From: Glycomyces sp. TRM65418
Lineage (GTDB): Bacteria; Actinomycetota; Actinomycetes; Mycobacteriales; Micromonosporaceae
DNA: 64,000 nt
Assembly: GCF_019710475.1 (NCBI RefSeq)
Contig: NZ_JAJFAX010000001.1
Coordinates: 310,001 to 374,000, forward strand
Direction: 5' to 3'
Part shown: in pieces, positions 8,620 to 16,440 of the stretch
Numbering within the stretch: position 1 is the stretch's first letter
How the letters are laid out: each line of letters begins with the position of its first letter
Program-made: the position numbers and the translations under genes
The notes under the pieces: generated by a model
Seen by the model: only the letters and a program-made list of their open reading frames with translations
What the model was told of the DNA's origin: nothing
Database searches by the model: none

Positions 8620-9383
8620 GTGGGTGTGGTGACCGCTGCCGAGGAGCGCTGGATCGAACCGTTCTCGGGGCTGCGGCCCCGGGTGTTCGCCCGGCTGGTG
8701 CGCCAGCTCGAACGCGAGGGCCCGACGCGGCGCGTCGGGGCCGCCCCTGGAGCCTGCCGCTGACCGACCGGGTGCTGCTGGTGGCCGCCTACTGGCGCAC
8801 CAACCTCACCCTTCGCCAGCTCGCGCCCCTGTTCGGGATCTCGAAGTCCGCTTCCGACCGCATCATCGACGACCTGGGCCCCAAGCTCGCGCTGCGGCCG
8901 CGTAAGCGGTTCGCGCCGGGCACCGTGCTCATCGTTGACGGCACCCTGGTGCCCACGCGGGACCGGTCGGTCAGCGCGCCGAGCAAGAACTACCGCTACT
9001 CGACCAATCACCAGGTCGTCATCGACGCCGACACGCAGCTGGTGGTCACCGTGGGCACGCCGCTGCCGGGGAACCGCAACGACTGCAAGGCGTTCGCCGG
9101 ATCCGGGGCCGAGCACGCCTGCCGCAATCATGATGTGATCGGTGATGGCGGCCACACCGCCATCAGCGCGATCATTCCCCACCGCCATCAGCCCGGGCAG
9201 GCGCTGCCAGCTTGGAAGGAGGAGTACAACGCCTCCCACCGGCACGTCCGCGTCCGCGTCGAGCACACTTTCGCACGGATGAAAACCTGGAAGATCCTAC
9301 GGGACTGCCGCCTGCGAGGCGACGGGGTCGCGATCGCGATGAGCGGTATCGCCCGTCTTCACAACCTTGCCCGCACCGCCTGA
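8620..9383 (+). pseudogene. IS-A transposase, IS5 family; two frames joined at a slippery GGGCCCG
   Basis: The N-terminal part starts with GTG at 8620 (VGVVTAAEERWIEPFSG) and reads in one frame to a TGA at 8761. The DDE part continues in the -1 frame from about 8724 (DAARRGRPWSLPLTDRV) to the TGA at 9381-9383. It includes an HTH (LRQLAPLFGISKSASDRIID), the first Asp in VLIVDGTLVP, a second in IGDGG, and the final Glu in VRVEHTFARMK. The switch occurs at 8718-8724, which reads G_GGC_CCG, a canonical X_XXY_YYZ heptamer in the zero frame. Shifting there gives a product of the same length as the IS-B transposase. So the gene is either a simple one-base-deletion pseudogene or uses -1 frameshifting, as reported for some IS5-family (IS427-group) elements. 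The sequence alone does not decide. Confidence 0.75.
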
Positions 9384-9470
9384 TCCCCAGCGAGTCACCG
9401 CGGACGCCAGCGCGATCGAATCCCCAGGACCAATAACGGGACAACCTTTAGCGGCGGAGCCTTTGCGGCG

Positions 9471-10118
9471 TCAGATGCGGCCGGTCTCGTGGGCCCACAT
9501 GGCGACTTCGACGCGGTTTCGGGCGCCGAGCTTTCGCATGAGGCTGGCGAGATGGGCTTTGACGGTGCTTGGGGTGATATGGAGCTCGCTGGCGATCTCA
9601 TTGTTAGTGCGGCCTTGCGCTACAGGCACGAGGACTTCCTCCTCGCGGGCGGTGAGCGGTTCTATCGGCTGCCTGGGTGGTGAGGTCTGCGCATGGGCGA
9701 ACGCTGCGAGCAGTCGGACAGTCACGCTGGGTGCGATCAGTGCGTTTCCGGCGGCGGCGGCGTGGATGGCCTGGGTCAGCAGGGCGGGTCCGGCGTCCTT
9801 GAGCAGGAACCCGCGGGCGCCGGCTTTGAGCGCTCCGTGGACATTCTCGTCAAGGTCGAAGGTGGTGATGACCACGATCGGCAGGGGGTCGGTGACGTCG
9901 GGGCCTGCGAGTCGTCGGGTGGCTTCGATGCCGTCCATCAGCGGCATTCGGATGTCGAACAGGCCGACGTCGGGGCGCAATTGGAGCGCCAGGCGGACTG
10001 CCTCGCGCCCGTCCGCGGCCGCGCCGATCACTTCGATGTCGGGCTGGGCATCGAGCAGCATCGTCAGCCCGGTGCGCACGATGGGCTGATCGTCGGCGAT
10101 GAGGACCCTGATGCTCAT
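9471..10118 (-). CDS. Two-component response regulator, NarL/LuxR family
   Basis: 215-residue response regulator. The receiver domain (residues 1-120) has the acidic pair D9-D10, phosphoacceptor D55 in LFDIRMPLMDG and the conserved Lys in GFLLKD. A C-terminal LuxR-type HTH (LTAREEEVLVPVAQGRTNNEIASELHI..STVKAHLASLMRKLGA, residues about 150-205) binds DNA. Its ATG overlaps the stop of the histidine kinase at 10115 by 4 bp, so the two are translationally coupled and form one signalling pair. IS-A ends only about 18 bp beyond the stop codon. The downstream target may be the DUF6326-like membrane protein divergently encoded at 11428; that is inference from position. Confidence 0.92.
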   Translation of the reverse strand: MSIRVLIADDQPIVRTGLTMLLDAQPDIEVIGAAADGREAVRLALQLRPDVGLFDIRMPLMDGIEATRRLAGPDVTDPLPIVVITTFDLDENVHGALKAGARGFLLKDAGPALLTQAIHAAAAGNALIAPSVTVRLLAAFAHAQTSPPRQPIEPLTAREEEVLVPVAQGRTNNEIASELHITPSTVKAHLASLMRKLGARNRVEVAMWAHETGRI

Positions 10119-11266
10119 CGTGGCGTCCCGGTTCGGGGCAGGACCGCCTCTACCCGCCAGCCCCGCTCGGCGGCGGGACCTGCGTGGAAGGTGCCGCCGA
10201 GCAGTGAGACGCGTTCGCGCATGCCCACCAGGCCGTAGCCTGCTGGGGCGCGGCCGCCAGCGGCGGAGCCGTCGTCGTCGATGGTCAGCCGTACCTGGTC
10301 GGCGTCACCGGTGACGGCGACGGTGACCTGGGTCGCGTGGCGGGCGTGCCGTCGAGCGTTGGTGATGGACTCCTGGGCCAGGCGGTAGATCGCGGCCCCG
10401 ACCGCCGGGCTGAGGTCGTCGAACTCGCCGAATAGCGTCACCTCGACGCAGGGACCCGTCTGGCCATCGGTGGCGAGCTGCTCGACTTCGGCCACGCCGG
10501 GCTGCGGCGCGAAGCCGGTGTCCTGTGAGGCGCGGAGCACGCCGACGATGGCGCGCAGCTCGCCGAGGGTGCGGGTCGCTGCGTCCTCGATGACGGCCAG
10601 GGCCTCGATGGCCCCCTCGGGGTGGGAGGCCGCGATGGCACGTCCTGCTTGGGCCTGGATGGTGATGCCCGAGACGTGGTGGGCAACGGTGTCGTGGAGT
10701 TCGCGAGCGAGCTGTTCGCGTTCGCGGGCCTTGGCTTGGTCGATGTCGCGGATGCGGATCTTCGCGCGATAGCGGATCGCGGCGCCGAGCGCGGCGGCGA
10801 ACAGGAAGAACGCATATCCTGCGGCCGCCTCCACCGGGGTGGCGGGGTCGGCGCCGTGGGTGGTGAGGATGGCCAGCCAGAGCAGGATGACGCCGAGGCC
10901 GCTTGCGGCTTCCCGTCCGGAACCCCAGCGGAACAGGGCGTAGGCCAGGATCAGCACCGCGAGGGTGCTGTTCAGCATGGTGCCTTGCGTCCCGGTGAGG
11001 ATTCTGACGAGGTCGACGATCGTCAACGTGCCGCAGGAGACCGCAACCGCGACGAGCGGGTGCGTGCGTCGCCACAGCAGGGGGCCGAGGACCGCGAGCA
11101 CCGCGAGTAGCTGCAGCGGGCGTGGCGCCAAGTCCTGGCGAAGCACCACTTCCACCACCGACCAGCAGATCAGTACTGCGACCAAGACCCAGTCCCGCGG
11201 GCCCCGGCCCGGGGCATTCGTGGGTCGAGGTTCGGCCCACAGCGAGCGGAGTGCGTTGGTGGCCAT
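10115..11266 (-). CDS. Two-component sensor histidine kinase, NarL-partner (HisKA_3) type
   Basis: 383-residue membrane sensor kinase. The N-terminal half holds about five to six membrane helices (residues 25-165) without a large external domain, typical of the short actinobacterial DesK-like sensors. A cytoplasmic linker (IRDIDQAKAREREQLA) leads to the HisKA_3 dimerisation box, in which H191 of ARELHDTVAHHVSG is the phosphoacceptor. A HATPase domain follows with the N-box (YRLAQESITNARRHA) and G-box (GYGLVGMRERVSLLGG). It overlaps the response regulator start by 4 bp. The signal sensed is unknown. Confidence 0.92.
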   Translation of the reverse strand: MATNALRSLWAEPRPTNAPGRGPRDWVLVAVLICWSVVEVVLRQDLAPRPLQLLAVLAVLGPLLWRRTHPLVAVAVSCGTLTIVDLVRILTGTQGTMLNSTLAVLILAYALFRWGSGREAASGLGVILLWLAILTTHGADPATPVEAAAGYAFFLFAAALGAAIRYRAKIRIRDIDQAKAREREQLARELHDTVAHHVSGITIQAQAGRAIAASHPEGAIEALAVIEDAATRTLGELRAIVGVLRASQDTGFAPQPGVAEVEQLATDGQTGPCVEVTLFGEFDDLSPAVGAAIYRLAQESITNARRHARHATQVTVAVTGDADQVRLTIDDDGSAAGGRAPAGYGLVGMRERVSLLGGTFHAGPAAERGWRVEAVLPRTGTPR

Positions 11267-11427
11267 CTGATCAGCCTAGGCGGCCCGCGTGCTCGGTGTA
11301 TCCGCCGAAAGTACAAGAGCTCAGCTGTGCCAGTGGCCAGGTCGAACCAGGCTCCGCGGCTGATGTGCCCGCCGCCGGCATCTGTGAAGGTGGAAGCACC
11401 CAACCAATCAAGCCAGGGAGCATTGTG

Positions 11428-11952
11428 ATGAGAACGCCTCAATCCCACACCGCACCAGAGAATCCGCCGTCCCAGAACACGCTGGAAGATCTGCGCATGC
11501 CCGTGCAGGCCAAGCTCGCAGCAGCATGGACCAGCTTCATGTTCCTCTACATCTACGTCGACTACCTCGCCCTGTACAAGCCCGGCTTCCTCGACGACCT
11601 CCTGGCCGGCACCGTCCACGAGTTCGACACCGGCCCAACCTTCGTCGCCGTCGCGCTCACGCTCATGGCCATCCCGATCCTCATGATCCTGCTCTCCGCG
11701 ACACTGCCAGCCCGTGTCAACCGCACCATCAACCTCGTCGTAGCAACGCTCTACATCCCCGTCTCGATGTTCAACGCGGCAGGGGAGGCTTGGACCTACT
11801 CCTACTTCTACGGCCTCTCCATCGGACTCGAGGTGCTGCTCCTGGCCTTCATCCTGCGCTCCGCCTGGACCTGGCCACGCCGCGCCGCATCACCGGCGAC
11901 CCTGGCAGCCAGCCTCGACAGCGAGCCACTCCGCAGGCCGCAGCAGGCGTGA
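11428..11952 (+). CDS. DUF6326-like integral membrane protein
   Basis: 174-residue membrane protein with four predicted helices. After a polar N-terminus the block LEDLRMPVQAKLAAAWTSFM and the helix MFLYIYVDYLALYKPGFLDDL are seen, followed by a second helix with LTLMAIPILMILLSATLPA, a third (TINLVVATLYIPVSMFNAAG) and a fourth (FYGLSIGLEVLLLAFILRSAW). This pattern recalls the DUF6326 family; no function is known. The start is ATG 11428 (or the adjoining GTG 11425), with GGGAG at 11416-11420. It is divergent from the two-component pair at 9471-11266, separated by 161 bp that should hold both promoters, so control by that response regulator is plausible. Confidence 0.7.
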   Translation: MRTPQSHTAPENPPSQNTLEDLRMPVQAKLAAAWTSFMFLYIYVDYLALYKPGFLDDLLAGTVHEFDTGPTFVAVALTLMAIPILMILLSATLPARVNRTINLVVATLYIPVSMFNAAGEAWTYSYFYGLSIGLEVLLLAFILRSAWTWPRRAASPATLAASLDSEPLRRPQQA

Positions 11953-11985
11953 CTGCCCCGCAGTTCAGCCCAGATCGGGCATGGC

Positions 11986-12120
11986 ATGCCCCAGAATGTC
12001 CGGCCGGTAGCCGAAGACGCAGTCACCTGGGCAGCCGTCAAGACTCACGGCAAAGATGTCGTGATCGAGCTGGCCGCGAGGCTCATTACCGAACACAAGG
12101 CAAGAGCCAGAATCGGGTAA
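11986..12120 (+). CDS. Small unrecognised ORF, possibly a gene remnant
   Basis: A 44-residue frame beginning MPQNVRPVAEDAVTWAAV and ending ITEHKARARIG. Its composition looks like real coding sequence (charged helix, no codon bias breaks), and the frame is open back to the stop of the preceding gene at 11952, so it may be the 3' end of a lost gene. No ribosome site is evident. No family is recognised. Confidence 0.3.
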   Translation: MPQNVRPVAEDAVTWAAVKTHGKDVVIELAARLITEHKARARIG

Positions 12121-12244
12121 CCGGGATGAGGACAGCCTCACCCCGCAGTCGCAGCCGACCCAGCTACGAGCAACCTCTCGACATAGCCCGCCCAGGCATC
12201 GCAGGGTGCCTGGGGCGACAACTGCGATTCCCTGGACCCTCGAC

Positions 12245-12548
12245 TCAGCTACTGCTGGCCTTCAGCAGGCGATAGATCGTCTTGCGGCTGACCCCGGACT
12301 CCTCAACAAGCCGCAGCCGTGGCACCCCGGCCCGGGCAGCGACTAGCAGCCGCTCCAGCTCATCGACATCGAGGCGGTCGCGAACCGCTCGCGGCTTGCC
12401 GTTGCGGGGAGCCATCGCGAGTTGGAACAACTGAGGCACCGGTTCGGGTCGCTCATCGGCCGAGATGGCATCGATGAGATCCCTGAGGGCGGGTGAGCGA
12501 GGCTCTGACCTGCAGTGGAGAGTTGTAGTAAGAGCCAGTAAGGTCCAC
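12245..12548 (-). pseudogene. Small HTH DNA-binding protein, one-base frameshift
   Basis: About 100 residues when repaired. The start region (GTG 12548, VDLTGSYYNSPLQVR) and the body (LRDLIDAISADE...AVRDRLDVDELERLLVAA, then SGVSRKTIYRLLKA) lie in frames one base apart; the break is near 12490-12500. It is homologous throughout to the intact gene at 21776-22072, which shares the YYNS start, the AxRDRL block and a C-terminal resolvase-like HTH. It is probably a DNA-binding accessory protein of an integrated element. It lies 70 bp beyond the damaged recombinase at 12618. Confidence 0.6.
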
Positions 12549-12554
12549 CAGCAA

Positions 12555-12583
12555 AAAGCCCCGGCCAGATGAGCCGGGGCTTT
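12555..12583 (-). terminator. Terminator after the second recombinase relic
   Basis: 11-bp perfect stem AAAGCCCCGGC / GCCGGGGCTTT with a 7-nt loop and flanking A/T runs, 35 bp downstream of the minus-strand recombinase that ends at 12618. Confidence 0.8.
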
Positions 12584-12617
12584 CGCGTAGGAGCCAAAAA
12601 GGGAGCCAATCGGCCTC

Positions 12618-13238
12618 TCAGCTGGGCTCCTGCAAGGTCTCACCGAACACCCCATCCAGCAGATCGGCGCCCTTGGTGATGACCGGTCGAAGCTGGTGTC
12701 GATAGACCGTCCGCGTGGTCGAGGTCTTCTTATGGCCGACGAGATCGGCGATCAGCTCTTCGGCCGCGCCCTGGTCGGACATCCACGATACGAAGGTATG
12801 CCGCAGCTCCCGCGGTGTCCAGCTCCCTTCGACCTCCGCGTCCTCGACGATGGTCTGGAAGTAGCGCCGCACGTTGCCCGCATCCTTGACCGTGTCGTTC
12901 CGCGTGCCGAAGACGTACACGATGCGCTCATGCCCATGACCGTTCCTCTCGCGGGATTCCGCCTGCTTGGTCCTGTATCCGGCGAGGATCTCGACCACGT
13001 AACCGGGCAGGGCGATCGTGCGGCGACTCTTCTCGTTCTTCGTCTCGCCCTTCTTGCGGACCGAGCGCCAGACCTCCACGTGCGCCGGAAGCGTCTCCCG
13101 ATGCCAGCGCCCGCACGAGCACTCCTCCCCGCTACCGGGTTCAGGTGCGTGTGCTCCCACTTCAACGGCCGCGCCTCCTCGGTCCGGACGCCGGTGAACA
13201 TCGACAGCGCCACGTAGGCGTAGATCCAGGGTTCCCGG
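12618..13238 (-). pseudogene. Second tyrosine recombinase, truncated by IS-B and frameshifted
   Basis: C-terminal half of a tyrosine recombinase closely related to the one at 7137: same MFTGVRTEEARPLK, NEKSRRTIALPGYVV, RELRHTFVSWMSDQG, LVGHKKTSTTRTVYRHQLRP motifs. It starts abruptly at SREPWIYAY, where IS-B has inserted at 13239, about 63 codons nearer the C-terminus than the IS-A insertion in the other recombinase. A one-base deletion in a G run near 13127-13131 separates the HTHLNPVAG and GEECSCGRWH segments, whose homologue is unbroken in the first copy. It is therefore doubly inactivated. It marks a second related integrative element or a duplication of the first. Confidence 0.85.
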
Positions 13239-13311
13239 CTAAAGGCTGTCCCGGAAGTTGGTGAGTCGATTCTCCGGTGACGTGACCCGATGGATGTGAG
13301 AACCTGCGGGA

Positions 13312-13647
13312 ATGCTGATTCGGGAGCACAAGGGTGTCCAGTACGCCATCGAGGTCGGTTACCTCGGTGATGAGGAGGCATGGATGCTGGAGCTGAGTGA
13401 GGCGCGGCATGCCCCCGAGTCCTGGAGCGAGAGCTTCAAGACGGTTCCCTGGTTGCCAGGTGAGGCGTTCCTGATGGCATTGGTTCCTGACGAAGACCTT
13501 GATCGGGAGCCGAGTCTCCACCTGTTCGGTCCCAACGGTAAGGAGCTTCCCCACGCGGTCATGCTGTGGTTCATGGAGGTCGTTGCTGAAGAGGTCGCCC
13601 GCTGTCGTGCCAACCTTGAACAGGCTCGGCCGTCCGACCCTGCTTGA
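13312..13647 (+). CDS. Uncharacterised 111-residue protein, passenger in IS-B
   Basis: No family recognised. The product is small, acidic and soluble (MLIREHKGVQYAIEVGYLG...). It is rich in Trp, Glu and Leu, with a likely mixed alpha/beta N-terminal half and a C-terminal helix (AVMLWFMEVVAEEVARCRANLE). In size and composition it resembles small immunity-type proteins, but no diagnostic motif supports this. ATG 13312 follows GCGGGA. It lies between the left inverted repeat of IS-B and the transposase start 41 bp downstream, so it is internal cargo of the element. Confidence 0.7.
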   Translation: MLIREHKGVQYAIEVGYLGDEEAWMLELSEARHAPESWSESFKTVPWLPGEAFLMALVPDEDLDREPSLHLFGPNGKELPHAVMLWFMEVVAEEVARCRANLEQARPSDPA

Positions 13648-13688
13648 GAGCAACGCAATGCCGTTGGGGCGCATGGGATCATACTCGT

Positions 13689-14456
13689 GTGGCAGGTGTG
13701 ATCAGCGCGGCGGAAGAGACCATGATCGAGCTGTCCAGCGGGCTGTCCGCCCGGCAAGTCGCCAAGCTCATCCGGCAGCTGCGTGCCGAAGGCGCCGACC
13801 CGGCGCTCAAGGGCCGCCCTTGGAAGCTCGGTTTCGAGGACCGGGTGCTGGTCGCGACCTATTGGCGCACCAACCTCACGATGCGGCAGATCGCGGTCCT
13901 GTTCGGCACTTCGAAGTCCGCCACCGACCGGATCATCGACGACCTTGCCCCGAAGCTCGCGCTTCGGCCGCGGAAGCGATATGCGCCCGAGACCGTGCTC
14001 ATCGTCGACGGCACCCTGGTCCCGACCAGGGACCACCAGGTCGCGGCGCCATCGAAGAACTACCGGTACTCGACCAACCACCAGGTGGTCATCCACGCCG
14101 ACACCCAGCTCGTGGTCGCGGTCGGGACGACGCTGCCGGGCAACCGCAACGATTGCAAGGCCTTCGGTGAGTCCGGAGTCGACCACGCCACTCGCACCGC
14201 GACCGTGATCGCCGACGGCGGCTATCCCGGCACGCGCGCGGTGATCCCGCACCGTCGCAAGCATAAGGACGAGCCGCTGGTCGAGTGGAAAGAAGAGCAC
14301 AACGCCTGCCACCGGCGAGTGCGCGCCCGCATCGAGCACACCTTCGCGGCGATGAAGCACTGGAAGACCATGCGTGATTGCCGCCTACGAGGGACCGGCG
14401 TTGCCGAGGCCGTGTCCGGCATCGCCCGTCTCCACAACCTCACCCTCGCCAGCTAA
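13689..14456 (+). CDS. IS-B transposase, IS5 family, DDE_Tnp_4 type
   Basis: 255-residue transposase in a single frame from the GTG at 13689 (VAGVISAAEETMIELSSG). The N-terminal HTH (MRQIAVLFGTSKSATDRIID) precedes a DDE catalytic domain: first Asp in TVLIVDGTLVPTRD, then RYSTNHQVV, LPGNRNDCKAF, second Asp in IADGGYPG, and Glu in RARIEHTFAAMKHWK near residue 220. The C-terminus (GIARLHNLTLAS) is close to those of IS-A and of the relic at 18087. It catalyses cut-and-paste or copy movement of IS-B between its 22-bp ends. All catalytic residues are present, so the element may be active. Confidence 0.9.
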   Translation: MAGVISAAEETMIELSSGLSARQVAKLIRQLRAEGADPALKGRPWKLGFEDRVLVATYWRTNLTMRQIAVLFGTSKSATDRIIDDLAPKLALRPRKRYAPETVLIVDGTLVPTRDHQVAAPSKNYRYSTNHQVVIHADTQLVVAVGTTLPGNRNDCKAFGESGVDHATRTATVIADGGYPGTRAVIPHRRKHKDEPLVEWKEEHNACHRRVRARIEHTFAAMKHWKTMRDCRLRGTGVAEAVSGIARLHNLTLAS

Positions 14457-14563
14457 AACACCGGCCGGACACCACGCCCACACCCAAAATCAACTTCCGG
14501 GACAGCCCTTAGTGCCGGAGGTGGTGGTGGCTTGACAGTGCGGTTTCCGACCGTTACCGTTCG

Positions 14564-15124
14564 GTGCTCGCTCAGCCCGCCCGGTTGAGCACGCAGCCTT
14601 CACAACTGAAAGCGCCCGCCGTGAACCCTTCCACGTCCTCGCCGTCAGGTGAATCAACCCCGCCTGCCCACTCCATATCCCCATCGCCCCAACACGACCA
14701 GCCACAACCGCGGCCTCCGCGTACTCTCGTACGCCAGGGGCTGCGCAACCTGTGGGTCTGGATACTCATCGAGTTCGCGATCGTGCCGCTGCCGTTGAGT
14801 ATCCTGGGGCTCTGGCCCGTCAACGGGGAGATCGACCAGTTCGTCGCGGGCGTGATGCTCTATCTCGCCGTAGTGGGATTCGGCTTCGGGCTCGCTATTG
14901 TTGTCCTCCCGTGCGCGATCGCGTCCGCAGGGCGATTCAAACGCAACCCGCCGCCGAGGATGCATTTCGTCCCCTACCTGGCGACGGGGGTTTGCGCCTT
15001 CGCCTTCATGCCGATGACCGGCATCCTGTGGGGACTGGTCGTGATTCCGCAGGCTGTCGTCACGCCGGTGCTTCACTTCCTGATGGCGCGGCATTACAAG
15101 CGGTCCACCTGGCGCGAGGGTTGA
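14564..15124 (+). CDS. Small integral membrane protein, paralogue of 19552 gene
   Basis: 186 residues at most. A Pro/Ser-rich N-terminus of about 55 residues is followed by four hydrophobic segments: WVWILIEFAIVPLPLSILGL, GVMLYLAVVGFGFGLAIVVL, a third from FVPYLATGVCAFAF, and a last ending in VVTPVLHFLMARHYKRS. The block VLPCAIASAGRF...FVPY...GxxW matches the LVVLPTALLTTKRF...FIPY block of the protein at 19552-19938, so the two are paralogues. Function is unknown. The upstream end lies 50 bp from IS-B. The start is uncertain; an internal GTG or ATG just before the first helix is possible. Confidence 0.6.
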   Translation: MLAQPARLSTQPSQLKAPAVNPSTSSPSGESTPPAHSISPSPQHDQPQPRPPRTLVRQGLRNLWVWILIEFAIVPLPLSILGLWPVNGEIDQFVAGVMLYLAVVGFGFGLAIVVLPCAIASAGRFKRNPPPRMHFVPYLATGVCAFAFMPMTGILWGLVVIPQAVVTPVLHFLMARHYKRSTWREG

Positions 15125-15286
15125 GCAGCGCCATGTACCGTCAGCGGCCACTCGCGGGGGCCGACGGAGCGCGCGGGCCGTGGCGAACTTCGATGATTCC
15201 GGCCTGGTAGACGTCGCGGACATCCTCCGTTGAACTCGTTTCGACCCGGAGAACGATGCTGCGGGCATCAGGGCTCCTGGAGTGCG

Positions 15287-15628
15287 TCACTTGCTGGCGT
15301 GGATGAGGGTGCCGTCGATGATCACGTAGCCGCGGCCGGAGCGCTTGGCTCGCCGCAGCCCGGCTCGTAGTCGTGGTGCATGCGCCGCGAGCAGGTCGAT
15401 CACTTCGTTGAGATACCGCGCGGCAGTGGCCCTCGAGATCCCGAATGCGGGAGCCAACTGCTCATAGGAGTGGCCCTGATGCAGGTAAGCCACGGCCAGC
15501 AACGCTTGCTGACCTGGATCGATAGCCCGCCACCGTGACCGGATAGTGCGACGATGCGCCCGGATGAGCCGGGCGGTGAAGTTCAAGGTCCGAGTCGACA
15601 ACGGCAGCGCGGCCTGGAACAACAACAT
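15287..15628 (-). pseudogene. Transposase fragment related to IS-C, N-terminal third only
   Basis: 113 residues from ATG 15628 (MLLFQAALPLSTRTLNFTARL) to a stop at 15287. It aligns with residues 1-115 of the intact IS-C transposase at 16578 (ALPLST.TLN, IDPGQQALL.AYL, FGISRATA.R), and ends just after the first catalytic Asp (YVIIDGTLIH). The rest is lost, so it is inactive. Confidence 0.75.
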
Positions 15629-15753
15629 TCGGAAGCCCCTGGGAGGCAACGTGTTTGGTGACTGTTGTTGTACCAGGAGCTTTGCTGCACAACGGAACCC
15701 ACTCACGATGAGAGAGGCTCTGTGCCACTGGATGATCGTCTCGAGCAAAGATG

Positions 15754-16230
15754 CTATTCCGGAGGCCAGGGTTTAACACCAGGATCAACCACTGCGAGGC
15801 ACTTTAGCGGCCGATCCCCTAGGACGGAGAATGCAATTGCATCCTCGATAGATTCACCCAGTTTCCAGACCCATGAGAATCCGGTCGCCACAACAAGACC
15901 ATCCTCACGAATAAGTACGCTCGAATGGCTCATCCACTCACCCATCGGGCACCAGTCTCCGCCGAGTGCCTTTTCGAGCTCATCTTGGAATCCAACCCCG
16001 GTCAGTGTGGGATCGAGCTCCAAGGGCTCATCATTTGAATAGTTTGGCCCTTCCTTGAACAAGGGATCTATTGAAAGGCCGCCGAACTCCTTCAATGCGG
16101 CGCATCCAGATGGATGCATTATGTAACCCTGCCCCTGGAATTCTTCTACCCAGGTTGATATATCTACGGCTCGTCCCGGCGCCCAGCCCGAACTCTCAAG
16201 GCGTGAGGCAACCCTAGTCGAGAATCTCAT
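15754..16230 (-). CDS. SUKH-3 domain immunity protein
   Basis: 158-residue SUKH-3 family protein. Diagnostic blocks are the SGWAPGRAVDISTWVEEFQG start, the region ending in ALKEFGGLSIDP, and the C-terminal GESIEDAI...RPLKCLA. SUKH proteins of this type are immunity factors against nucleic-acid-targeting or other polymorphic toxins in contact-dependent systems. No toxin gene lies nearby, so it is an orphan, as often seen in immunity arrays that protect against kin-cell toxins. Base composition is clearly less GC-rich than its neighbours, suggesting transfer. Which toxin it neutralises cannot be told. Confidence 0.8.
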   Translation of the reverse strand: MRFSTRVASRLESSGWAPGRAVDISTWVEEFQGQGYIMHPSGCAALKEFGGLSIDPLFKEGPNYSNDEPLELDPTLTGVGFQDELEKALGGDWCPMGEWMSHSSVLIREDGLVVATGFSWVWKLGESIEDAIAFSVLGDRPLKCLAVVDPGVKPWPPE

Positions 16231-16440
16231 TACGCAACCCTACCCCGCCCTTCCACGAATGGTTGCGCTCCAAGCGGATCGAAGCGATCATCCTGCAACG
16301 CCGCCGTAAGAAGATATGGCCTGGGCAAGGTCCGCTGTGTCGTTGAACAGGCCATCGCGCACTTCCACCAGTTCAAACGCCGCGCGGTCCGCTGGGCACC
16401 TCCTCCTGCATGAGGACTTCACCAAACTGGCCGCCGCACT

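Larger units (their letters stand above)
7963..9452 (+). mobile_element. IS-A: IS5-family (DDE_Tnp_4-type) element carrying a GNAT passenger gene
   Basis: The element is bounded by 17-bp terminal inverted repeats with one mismatch: left GCTAAAGGCTGTCCCGT at 7963-7979, and right at 9436-9452, whose reverse complement reads GCTAAAGGTTGTCCCGT. Both junctions carry a TA that may be the target duplication, so the outermost 2-3 bases are uncertain. Inside lie an acetyltransferase gene (8023-8529, minus strand) and a transposase (8620-9383, plus strand, in two frames). The termini match those of IS-B at 13239-14512, and the transposases are related. The element cut off the 5' part of the recombinase at 7137. 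Confidence 0.8.
13239..14512 (+). mobile_element. IS-B: IS5-family element carrying a 111-residue passenger gene
   Basis: Terminal inverted repeats of 22 bp with one mismatch lie at 13239-13260 and 14491-14512; the inner 19 bases of the left end read AAGGCTGTCCCGGAAGTTG. CTA and TAG at the two edges may include a TA duplication. The element holds an intact small gene (13312-13647) and an intact transposase (13689-14456), both on the plus strand. The ends share CTAA(A/G)GGCTGTCCCG with IS-A. It interrupts the recombinase at 12618. Confidence 0.85.

Noticed and set aside
12541-12560. CCACCAGCA after the HTH start, matching the end of tRNA-Val plus the next bases, as a possible attachment site
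   Set aside because: Only nine bases match and the T-arm sequence is not repeated; chance is a sufficient explanation.
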